Source of the DNA: Rhodoplanes serenus
GTDB lineage: Bacteria > Pseudomonadota > Alphaproteobacteria > Rhizobiales > Xanthobacteraceae
Length of the DNA: 42,206 nucleotides
Assembly: GCA_945897515.1 (NCBI GenBank)
Contig: CAMDFO010000037.1
Location: 1 to 42,206 of the forward strand
Reading direction: 5' to 3'
Shown here in pieces: positions 36,372-42,206 of this stretch (position 1 is the stretch's first letter; every line of letters begins with the position of its first letter). The position numbers were made by a program, and so were the translations under genes. Below the pieces are notes generated by a model. The model ran no database searches and was not told the origin of the DNA. It saw nothing but the letters and a program-made list of their open reading frames with translations.

Positions 36372-37118
36372 ATGGACGTCTCCCTCGAAATCGTCGCGAT
36401 AGTCACCGCGACCTTCCTGCTGGCCGGCCTGGTCAAGGGCGTTATCGGCATGGGACTGCCCAGTGTCGCAATCGGCCTGCTCGCCATCGTCATGACCCCG
36501 GCGCAGGCCGTTGCCATCATGCTCGGGCCCTCGCTGATCACTAACGTCTGGCAGATGCTGATCGGCCCGCATCTCATCCCGCTGCTGCGGCGGCTGTGGC
36601 TCCTGCTGGTCGGTAGCGTGATCGGCATCTGGCTCGGCGGTGGCATCCTGACCAGCACCAACTCGCGCTATGCCGCGCTGGGCCTCGGCGTCGCGCTGGT
36701 GATCTACGCCGCGATCGGGCTCAGCGCCGTGCGGTTCTCGGTGCCGCGCCGGCACGAACCCTGGCTGTCGCCGCTGGTCGGGCTCGCGACTGGCTTCATC
36801 GCCGGCGGCACCGGCGTGTTCGTGATTCCCGCCGGCCCCTACTTCCAGGCCATCGGCCTCGACAAGGACGAGTTGGTGCAGATGCTCGGCATCTCGTTCA
36901 CGGTGTCGACCGCGGCGCTCGCCGCGATCCTCTGGCGCGACGGCATCATGCAGTTCGGCAACACCACGGGCTCGCTGCTCGCGGTGCTGCCGGCGCTGCT
37001 CGGCATGGCGATCGGGCAGCGGATACGCGCGCGGATCAGCCCGGAGACATTCCGGCGGTATTTCTTTACGGGGTTGCTGCTGCTGGGATTGCAGCAGGCG
37101 GTGCGGAATGTGTTTTGA
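36372..37118 (+). CDS. TauE/SafE family membrane exporter
   Basis: A 248-residue inner-membrane protein with about eight transmembrane helices, of the sulfite/organosulfonate exporter family. Two repeat motifs are visible: AGLVKGVIGMGLPSVAIGLLAIVMTPAQAVAIMLGPSLITNVWQ and LVGLATGFIAGGTGVFVIPAGPYFQAIGLDKDELVQMLGISFTVST. Its substrate is unknown (sulfite, sulfoacetate or similar). ATG at 36372 is the first good start; the upstream open frame runs through the palindromic repeat. Confidence 0.9.
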   Translation: MDVSLEIVAIVTATFLLAGLVKGVIGMGLPSVAIGLLAIVMTPAQAVAIMLGPSLITNVWQMLIGPHLIPLLRRLWLLLVGSVIGIWLGGGILTSTNSRYAALGLGVALVIYAAIGLSAVRFSVPRRHEPWLSPLVGLATGFIAGGTGVFVIPAGPYFQAIGLDKDELVQMLGISFTVSTAALAAILWRDGIMQFGNTTGSLLAVLPALLGMAIGQRIRARISPETFRRYFFTGLLLLGLQQAVRNVF

Positions 37119-37143
37119 GTTGCAGCTCGCGCTCTATCCACAT

Positions 37144-37223
37144 CGTCATGGCCGGGCTTGTCCCGGCCATCCACGCCTTTTGTTGCCAAGACGTGGATGG
37201 CCGGCACAAGGCCTGGCATTACG
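37144..37223. repeat. Palindromic intergenic repeat (degenerate copy)
   Basis: Starts CGTCATGGCCGGGCTTGTCC and ends with GGCACAAGGCCTGGCATTACG; the inner pair ATCCACG / CGTGGAT is intact. It belongs to the same family as those at 7.8 and 26.7 kb, with a few mismatches. It fills part of the gap between the convergent TauE/SafE and vapC-like genes. Confidence 0.7.
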
Positions 37224-37287
37224 CGGAGAGACACCCCCGCGTAATTCCATATCCCCGTCAGCGCATCCACAGTAGCCCGGCCAAGGT

Positions 37288-37698
37288 TCAGGCGGGCAGC
37301 ACGCAAGGGATCGCTTGGCGGCTGTGCCGGCGGTACACGCGAAAGTCGGCGTCGGTCGTTAGCAAAACGGGATCGTCGCAAATCTCGGTCATGCGGACGA
37401 GGCAGGCATCGGCAAAGCTCATCGGGACGTCGGCATATTTGCGCATCAGGGCGAGAGTCGATTCCAGATTTTCATTCAGCCGGAAATAGGTGGTGAGCGC
37501 GCCGCGGCGAAGCAACTCTGCCAATGAGGACGCTTGGCGGCCTCCGAGAAGGTAGAAGGTTTCCGACAACGCAGCTTCGCAGGTTCTCCAAGGTGGCGGA
37601 TGTTGTCCTGAAACGGTCGCTGCCCAGCGATGGTTCGTGTCGCGTTCGGTCAGGATGGCGACAAGAAATCCCGTGTCAACGAGGACGTTTGCGGCCAT
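37288..37698 (-). CDS. vapC: PIN-domain toxin (VapC-type ribonuclease)
   Basis: A 136-residue PIN domain: VLVDTGFLVAILTERDTNHRW (first catalytic Asp), CEAALSETFYLLGG (Glu), PMSFADACLVRMTE (Asp) and LLTTDADFRVYRR (last acidic Asp). The quartet is complete, so an active Mg-dependent ribonuclease is expected. The start overlaps the 3' end of the ribbon-helix-helix antitoxin gene by 23 bases. The vapC name indicates type only. Confidence 0.88.
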   Translation of the reverse strand: MAANVLVDTGFLVAILTERDTNHRWAATVSGQHPPPWRTCEAALSETFYLLGGRQASSLAELLRRGALTTYFRLNENLESTLALMRKYADVPMSFADACLVRMTEICDDPVLLTTDADFRVYRRHSRQAIPCVLPA

Positions 37699-37933
37699 AG
37701 CCGGTGGCCTTCAAATAGTGCTTCGTTCTTGCGCTGAGATCAGGCGGCAAGCCCTTCACGGAGCCAATCAGATCGGCAATGGCTTCGAGCGAAGCAGGCC
37801 GCTGCTGGTCGTTTCGCGCGGGGTTGCCCAATCTCTCCCGCACCACGTCGGACTTTGAAAGCCCGCGGCGGCGCGACTCCGCCTCGATCTGGCTGACCAG
37901 CGATTCCGGCAATCGGACGGTCAATGTCTTCAT
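37676..37933 (-). CDS. Ribbon-helix-helix (CopG/Arc-type) antitoxin
   Basis: An 85-residue protein. MKTLTVRLPESLVSQIEAESRRRGLSKSDVVRERLG is a standard ribbon-helix-helix DNA-binding domain, and the rest (PASLEAIADLIGSVKGLPPDLSARTKHYLKATGYGRK) would block the PIN toxin. It forms an operon with the downstream toxin by 23-base overlap. A promoter-like pair of hexamers upstream predicts a transcript beginning at or near the ATG. Confidence 0.88.
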   Translation of the reverse strand: MKTLTVRLPESLVSQIEAESRRRGLSKSDVVRERLGNPARNDQQRPASLEAIADLIGSVKGLPPDLSARTKHYLKATGYGRKRPR

Positions 37934-37939
37934 GATGGC

Positions 37940-37968
37940 AATGTATTACGATGCTGGCGAACGTGCAA
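37940..37968 (-). promoter_or_regulatory. Putative promoter of the vapC-type operon, possibly leaderless
   Basis: On the minus strand TTGCAC (37968-37963) and TACATT (37945-37940) are 17 bases apart. A start seven bases beyond the -10 would fall on the A of the antitoxin ATG (37933). No ribosome site fits in between, consistent with a leaderless mRNA. Hexamer matches are only moderate. Confidence 0.35.
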
Positions 37969-38061
37969 GACAACGCGCTGCAATCCGGCCTTCGCAAACT
38001 GCTCCAGCGGAGGGTGCCGTCGCCCTTTACGTGTCGCGACGGATTGGCTTCAACAGATGGC

Positions 38062-39405
38062 ATGCTCCCCGCCTCCACCATCTTCGCGCTCTCCTCCGGC
38101 CGTCCGCCCGCGGCGATCGCGGTGATCCGCCTCTCCGGCCCGCGCGCCGGCGACGCGATGGTGGCGCTGACCGGCCGCCTGCCCGAGCCGCGCAAGGCGC
38201 GGCTGGCGCGGGTGCGCGATCCGCAATCCGGCGAGACGATCGACGAGGCGCTGGGGCTGTGGTTTCCGGGGCCGAACAGCGAGACCGGCGAGGACATGGC
38301 CGAGCTGCAACTGCACGGCGGCCGCGCCATCATAGCTGCGGTGCAGGCCGCGCTCGGCCGGATCGAAGGCTTGCGGCCGGCGGAGCCTGGCGAGTTCACC
38401 CGCCGCGCGTTCGAGAACGGCCGGATGGACCTCACCGCTGTCGAGGGGCTGGCAGATCTGATCGGCGCCGAGACCGAGGCGCAGCGGCGGCAGGCGTTCC
38501 GGCAGATGAAGGGGCTGCTCGGCGACAAGGCCGAGAGCTGGCGCGGCCGGCTGATCCAGGCGCTGGCGCTGGTCGAGGCGCGGATCGATTTTTCCGACGA
38601 GGCCGACGTGCCGGAGGACCTGGTCGGACCGGCGCTCGAGATCGTGCGCGGGCTGGCGGCGGAGATCGACGAGGCGCTGGCCGGGGCGGCGCGCGGTGAA
38701 CGGCTGCGCGACGGGCTGGTGGTCGCGATCGCTGGCCCGCCGAACGCGGGCAAGTCGACGCTGCTCAACCGGATCGCGCGGCGCGAGGCGGCGATCGTGT
38801 CGCCGGTGCCGGGGACGACGCGGGACGTGATCGAGGTGCATCTCGATCTCGATGGCTATCCGGTGACGCTACTGGATACGGCCGGGGTGCGGGATAGCGA
38901 CGATCCGGTGGAGCAGGAGGGGGTTCGGCGGGCGCGGGAGCGGGCAGCCGAGGCGGATCTGGTGCTTTGGGTGACGGATGCGCGGGAACCGGTGGATTCG
39001 ACCAGTACGCCACCGATTTCGGGGCCGCCGACGTGGTTGGTACGGAATAAGGTCGATTTGCTGCCGGCGAATGTGGCAAATGAAAATGAATATGAACTCA
39101 GTTTAATATTCTTGATATCCGCTGTGGGTGGCCAAGGAATGAACGAGCTTTTATCGGAGGTATCTAAATACGCCACCGCCACTTTTGGCAGAGAACCGTC
39201 GCTGATTAGCCGTTCCCGCCATCGCCATGCGCTGACAGCCGCGCGCCAAGCCATGAACAACGCTCGCCAACACGACGCCCGGCATGAGGAATTGATTGCC
39301 CAGGAGCTGCGGTTGGCCGCCCAAACACTGGGTCGCCTGACCGGCCGCGTCGATGTAGAGGACATCCTGGACGTGATTTTCCGGGATTTCTGCATCGGCA
39401 AGTGA
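38062..39405 (+). CDS. mnmE: tRNA modification GTPase MnmE (TrmE)
   Basis: With MnmG it installs the aminomethyl-type group on U34 of several tRNAs. The 447 residues begin [27 protein letters not shown] (tetrahydrofolate-binding N-domain). The G domain has [22 protein letters not shown] and NKVDLL, and the C-terminal CIGK Cys is present. ATG at 38062 matches relatives; the open frame goes further up without support. Between G4 and G5 lies a very AT-rich stretch (39070-39120), unlike the rest of the gene. Confidence 0.96.
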   Translation: MLPASTIFALSSGRPPAAIAVIRLSGPRAGDAMVALTGRLPEPRKARLARVRDPQSGETIDEALGLWFPGPNSETGEDMAELQLHGGRAIIAAVQAALGRIEGLRPAEPGEFTRRAFENGRMDLTAVEGLADLIGAETEAQRRQAFRQMKGLLGDKAESWRGRLIQALALVEARIDFSDEADVPEDLVGPALEIVRGLAAEIDEALAGAARGERLRDGLVVAIAGPPNAGKSTLLNRIARREAAIVSPVPGTTRDVIEVHLDLDGYPVTLLDTAGVRDSDDPVEQEGVRRARERAAEADLVLWVTDAREPVDSTSTPPISGPPTWLVRNKVDLLPANVANENEYELSLIFLISAVGGQGMNELLSEVSKYATATFGREPSLISRSRHRHALTAARQAMNNARQHDARHEELIAQELRLAAQTLGRLTGRVDVEDILDVIFRDFCIGK

Positions 39406-39406
39406 G

Positions 39407-39422
39407 TGTTTCACGTGAAACA
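39407..39422. promoter_or_regulatory. parS centromere site 1
   Basis: TGTTTCACGTGAAACA, a perfect 16-bp palindrome identical to the ParB-binding consensus. It begins two bases after the mnmE stop codon. ParB loads here and spreads as a CTP clamp to segregate the origin region with ParA. Confidence 0.97.
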
Positions 39423-39432
39423 TTCGGCCCGC

Positions 39433-39448
39433 TGTTTCACGTGAAACA
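39433..39448. promoter_or_regulatory. parS centromere site 2
   Basis: A second perfect TGTTTCACGTGAAACA, with its first base 26 bases after the first base of site 1, in the mnmE-mnmG gap. The tandem pair gives a strong ParB nucleation point. Confidence 0.97.
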
Positions 39449-39501
39449 CTTTTGACCACTCGGCCCGGCTCCGCTAAAACCGCGCCATTCGAGGCATTCC
39501 C

Positions 39502-41370
39502 ATGAACGGGCGATTCGACGTCATCGTGATCGGCGGCGGCCACGCCGGCTGCGAAGCCGCGGCTGCGGCCGCCCGAATGGGCGCGAAAACCGCGCTGGTG
39601 ACCCATCGTTTCGCCACCGTCGGCGCGATGTCGTGCAATCCGGCGATCGGTGGCCTCGGCAAAGGCCATCTGGTCCGCGAAATTGACGCGCTCGATGGCC
39701 TGATGGGCCGGGTCGCCGACCAGGGCGGCATCCAGTTCCGGGTTTTGAACCGCCGCAAGGGTCCCGCGGTGCGCGGTCCCCGCGCCCAGGCCGACCGTGC
39801 GCTTTATGCCGCCGCCATGCAGCAGGCGATCCGCGAAACCGCCAATTTGACCGTGATCGAGGGCGAAGCCGACGATCTGACCATCGCCGACGGCCGCGTG
39901 ACCGGGATTCGGCTCGCCGACGGCCGTTTGATCGACGCCGGTGCCGTGGTGCTGACCACCGGCACCTTCCTGCGCGGCCGGATCCATATCGGCGAGACGC
40001 AAATCCCCGCCGGCCGGGTCGGCGAAGCCCCCGCCATGGGACTGTCAGTGACCCTGGAGCGACTCGGTTTTGCTCTCCGACGCCTGAAAACCGGCACGCC
40101 GCCGCGCTTGGATGGCCGGACCATCGATTGGGCCAGCCTGCAGATGCAGCCCGGCGACGAGCCGCCGGAGCCGTTCTCGACCCTGACCGACCGCATTACG
40201 ACTCGACAAATCTCCTGCGGGATCACTCGGACAACCGCAGCGACGCACGAGATCATCCGGCAGAACGTCCATCGTTCGCCGATGTATTCCGGGCAGATCA
40301 AGAGTAGCGGCCCGCGCTATTGCCCATCGATCGAAGACAAAATCGTCCGCTTCGGCGAGCGCGACGGTCACCAGATTTTCCTGGAGCCGGAAGGGCTTGA
40401 GGATTCGACGGTCTATCCCAACGGCATCTCGACGTCATTGCCGGAGGACGTTCAGCGCGCTCTGGTGGCCACGATTCCGGGCCTCGAACATGCCCGCCTG
40501 GTCCGGCCGGGATATGCCATTGAGTACGACCATGTGGACCCCCGCGAGCTGGCTCCAACGCTGGAAACCCGACGCCTCCGCGGGCTGTTCCTGGCTGGCC
40601 AGATCAACGGCACCACCGGATACGAGGAGGCGGCCGCGCAGGGGCTGGTCGCCGGCTTGAATGCGGCCACGCGGGCCGGTGATGGGCCGGAGGTCGTGTT
40701 CGACCGCGCCGAAGGCTATCTCGGGGTCATGATCGACGATCTGGTGACCCGCGGCGTTTCCGAGCCGTACCGTATGTTCACGTCCCGGGCCGAATACCGG
40801 CTGACCTTGCGGGCGGACAATGCCGACCAGCGTTTGACCGGGAAGGGTATTGCCATCGGCTGCGTCGGTCCGGGACGGCAAACGCTTTTCCGTCAAAAGA
40901 TGACGGCGCTGGAGACGGTCAGGGCGCTGGCAAACGCGCTGTCTGTCACTCCGTCCGAAGCCGAAAAGCATGGCCTTTCGCTCAACAAGGATGGCCAGCG
41001 GCGGACGGCGTTCGAGCTGCTGTCGTACCCGCAACTTGGCTTTGCCGATATCCAGCGGGTCTGGCCGCAATTCGCGGCGTTCGAGGGAAAAATCGCCGAA
41101 CAGCTCGAAATCGACGCCAAATATGCGGTCTATCTCGATCGTCAGACCGCAGACGTGGCCTCCTATCGCCGCGACGAGAGCTTCGAGTTGCCTGAGGAAC
41201 TCGACTACGCCGGACTCCAAGGCCTTTCCAATGAGGCGCGGCAGAAGCTCCAGACCGTAAGGCCGCGGACCATCGGCCAGGCCGGCCGGATCGACGGGAT
41301 GACGCCTGCGGCGCTGACCCTGCTGGTCGCCCATGTGCGCCGCAAGGGCAGGGGCCGCCCGGCGGCGTGA
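39502..41370 (+). CDS. mnmG: tRNA uridine-5-carboxymethylaminomethyl modification enzyme MnmG (GidA)
   Basis: FAD-dependent partner of MnmE in U34 modification. The 622 residues start [32 protein letters not shown] (FAD-binding GxGxxG) and include [89 protein letters not shown] and [21 protein letters not shown]. The C-terminal helical domain ([20 protein letters not shown]) binds MnmE. It overlaps rsmG by one base at the stop (TGATG). Confidence 0.97.
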   Translation: MNGRFDVIVIGGGHAGCEAAAAAARMGAKTALVTHRFATVGAMSCNPAIGGLGKGHLVREIDALDGLMGRVADQGGIQFRVLNRRKGPAVRGPRAQADRALYAAAMQQAIRETANLTVIEGEADDLTIADGRVTGIRLADGRLIDAGAVVLTTGTFLRGRIHIGETQIPAGRVGEAPAMGLSVTLERLGFALRRLKTGTPPRLDGRTIDWASLQMQPGDEPPEPFSTLTDRITTRQISCGITRTTAATHEIIRQNVHRSPMYSGQIKSSGPRYCPSIEDKIVRFGERDGHQIFLEPEGLEDSTVYPNGISTSLPEDVQRALVATIPGLEHARLVRPGYAIEYDHVDPRELAPTLETRRLRGLFLAGQINGTTGYEEAAAQGLVAGLNAATRAGDGPEVVFDRAEGYLGVMIDDLVTRGVSEPYRMFTSRAEYRLTLRADNADQRLTGKGIAIGCVGPGRQTLFRQKMTALETVRALANALSVTPSEAEKHGLSLNKDGQRRTAFELLSYPQLGFADIQRVWPQFAAFEGKIAEQLEIDAKYAVYLDRQTADVASYRRDESFELPEELDYAGLQGLSNEARQKLQTVRPRTIGQAGRIDGMTPAALTLLVAHVRRKGRGRPAA

Positions 41371-42032
41371 TGACCGAAGTCCCCGCAAGCCTTGCGGAAG
41401 ACCGCGAAAGCGCGCTTCAGCTCACCCCTGTTTCACGTGAAACATTGGCGAGGCTGGACCGCTTCGTTGAGCTGTTCCTGGCCCAGCAGGAGCGGATGAA
41501 TCTGATCGCACCATCCACGATTCCAACGCTCTGGACGCGCCATATTGCAGATTCGCTTCAGCTTTTGTCGCTCATGGATCATGCCCGAACATGGGTCGAT
41601 CTTGGCTCGGGTGGTGGTTTTCCTGGTTTGGTCATTGCATGTGCGATGGCTGATCGTCCAAATGCCGTCGTCCACCTGGTCGAGAGTACCAAAAAGAAGG
41701 CTGGCTTCCTCGCCGAGGCCGCTCGTCATATTGGCGCCCCCGCGATCGTGCACCCTGTGCGAATCGAGGATTTCGTGAAGAACTTCGACGGCCGCGCTGA
41801 CGCCGTCACCGCCCGGGCGCTGGCTCCGCTAGACCAACTGCTCGGCTTGGCGCAGCCGCTCTTGAAAAAGGGTGCACAAGGCCTATTCCATAAGGGACAA
41901 GATGTAGATGCTGAATTGACCGAAGCATCTAAATATTGGAAATTTGAGCCCAAGCTGGTGCCGAGCAAGACCAATCCACAGGGTCGTATTGTGGTTATTG
42001 AAGGTCTGACACGACGCGGTAGCACGCGCTGA
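41370..42032 (+). CDS. rsmG: 16S rRNA (guanine527-N7)-methyltransferase RsmG (GidB)
   Basis: SAM-dependent enzyme that makes m7G527 in 16S rRNA; loss gives low-level streptomycin resistance in other bacteria. The 220 residues show RHIADSLQLLSLMDHARTWVDLGSGGGFPGLVIA (SAM site), HLVESTKKKAGFLAEAARHIGAPAIVHPVRIED and ADAVTARALAPLDQLL. The ATG at 41370 shares its A with the mnmG stop. A parS site lies in the coding region and encodes part of PVSRETLARL. The C-terminal third is rather AT-rich for this genome. Confidence 0.95.
   Translation: MTEVPASLAEDRESALQLTPVSRETLARLDRFVELFLAQQERMNLIAPSTIPTLWTRHIADSLQLLSLMDHARTWVDLGSGGGFPGLVIACAMADRPNAVVHLVESTKKKAGFLAEAARHIGAPAIVHPVRIEDFVKNFDGRADAVTARALAPLDQLLGLAQPLLKKGAQGLFHKGQDVDAELTEASKYWKFEPKLVPSKTNPQGRIVVIEGLTRRGSTR
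41429..41444. promoter_or_regulatory. parS centromere site 3, inside rsmG
   Basis: A third perfect TGTTTCACGTGAAACA lies within codons 20-25 of rsmG and contributes the residues VSRET. DNA-binding and coding constraints coincide here, which helps explain why this pentapeptide is common near the start of alphaproteobacterial RsmG. Confidence 0.97.
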
Positions 42033-42059
42033 TCTTCCTCCGACCGAAATCGCAACAAC

Positions 42060-42206
42060 ATGTCCGACACCACCAATCCAACTGCCGCCCCGCCGATCGC
42101 AGCGAGCCTCGGTGAGCCAGAGGCCCAGGTCGTCGACCTGGCGGCGCGCGCCGAGCCCGCGAAGCCGCCCCGCGTGCTTGCGATCGCCAACCAGAAGGGC
42201 GGCGTC
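42060..42206 (+). CDS. parA: Chromosome-partition ATPase ParA, 5' end only
   Basis: The first 49 codons of ParA, cut by the window end. An N-terminal extension of about 35 residues (MSDTTNPTAAPPIAAS..., Ala/Pro-rich) precedes RVLAIANQKGGV, the start of the deviant Walker A motif (KGGVGKT). ParA forms the nucleoid-bound gradient that moves ParB-parS complexes. The context of three parS sites and rsmG just upstream makes the assignment firm; parB should follow. Confidence 0.93.
   Translation, partial: MSDTTNPTAAPPIAASLGEPEAQVVDLAARAEPAKPPRVLAIANQKGGV

Overview
The window is from a high-GC alphaproteobacterium, most likely a member of the Hyphomicrobiales (Rhizobiales) close to Bradyrhizobium, Rhodopseudomonas or Pseudolabrys. 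Three things point there: the protein sequences, the cluster hslVU / hisB-hisH-hisA-hisF-hisE-coaA, and the order secB, dnaQ, coaE, maf, ppsR, hemE, hemJ, rho, mnmE, mnmG, rsmG, parA. That second order is the neighbourhood of the chromosomal origin in alphaproteobacteria; in Caulobacter the origin lies between hemE and the ppsR homologue. I infer that the 0.36-kb gap at about 28.83-29.19 kb is oriC. Conserved genes to its left are mostly on the minus strand and those to its right mostly on the plus strand, as expected if forks diverge there. Two parS sites lie between mnmE and mnmG and a third lies inside rsmG, about 10-12 kb from the proposed origin.

Layout. 1-1.9 kb: the edge of a genomic island. 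A serine recombinase, itself cut by what looks like an IS end, abuts a comM gene that has lost its 5' part. 1.9-3.7 kb: folE translationally coupled to a cupin dioxygenase. 3.8-7.7 kb: a small exported protein, a hybrid histidine kinase with a strongly structured leader, and olsB (ornithine lipid synthesis). 7.9-12.8 kb: coaA and the histidine genes. 12.9-17.2 kb: rnk, then hslV, a membrane protein, a GNAT acetyltransferase and hslU, all joined by ATGA overlaps. 17.2-21.3 kb: two paralogous flavin-dependent monooxygenase-like genes around a lipocalin-like gene, then an acyltransferase. 21.3-26.7 kb: mazEF, smr, mltA, timA/Tim44, fxsA, secB and dnaQ. 26.8-31.3 kb: coaE, maf, ppsR, putative oriC, hemE, a ParE/RelE-type toxin-antitoxin pair and hemJ. 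31.6-38 kb: rho followed by accessory genes (exported protein, DUF255 protein, cold-shock protein, TauE/SafE transporter, VapC-type pair). 38-42.2 kb: mnmE, parS, mnmG, rsmG and the start of parA.

The window joins core growth functions (origin, partition, tRNA modification, Rho, haem, CoA, histidine, proteolysis) with small accessory insertions. Three type II toxin-antitoxin modules sit between conserved genes, and several long palindromic intergenic repeats mark gene borders. aroE, which I remember as lying between maf and coaE in related genomes, is missing: maf and coaE are only six bases apart. I saw no tRNA, rRNA or CRISPR array. The least expected observations are the structured leader of the histidine kinase, the origin-like gap with a CTA triplet run, the comM junction, and the two unassigned genes locked between hslV and hslU.
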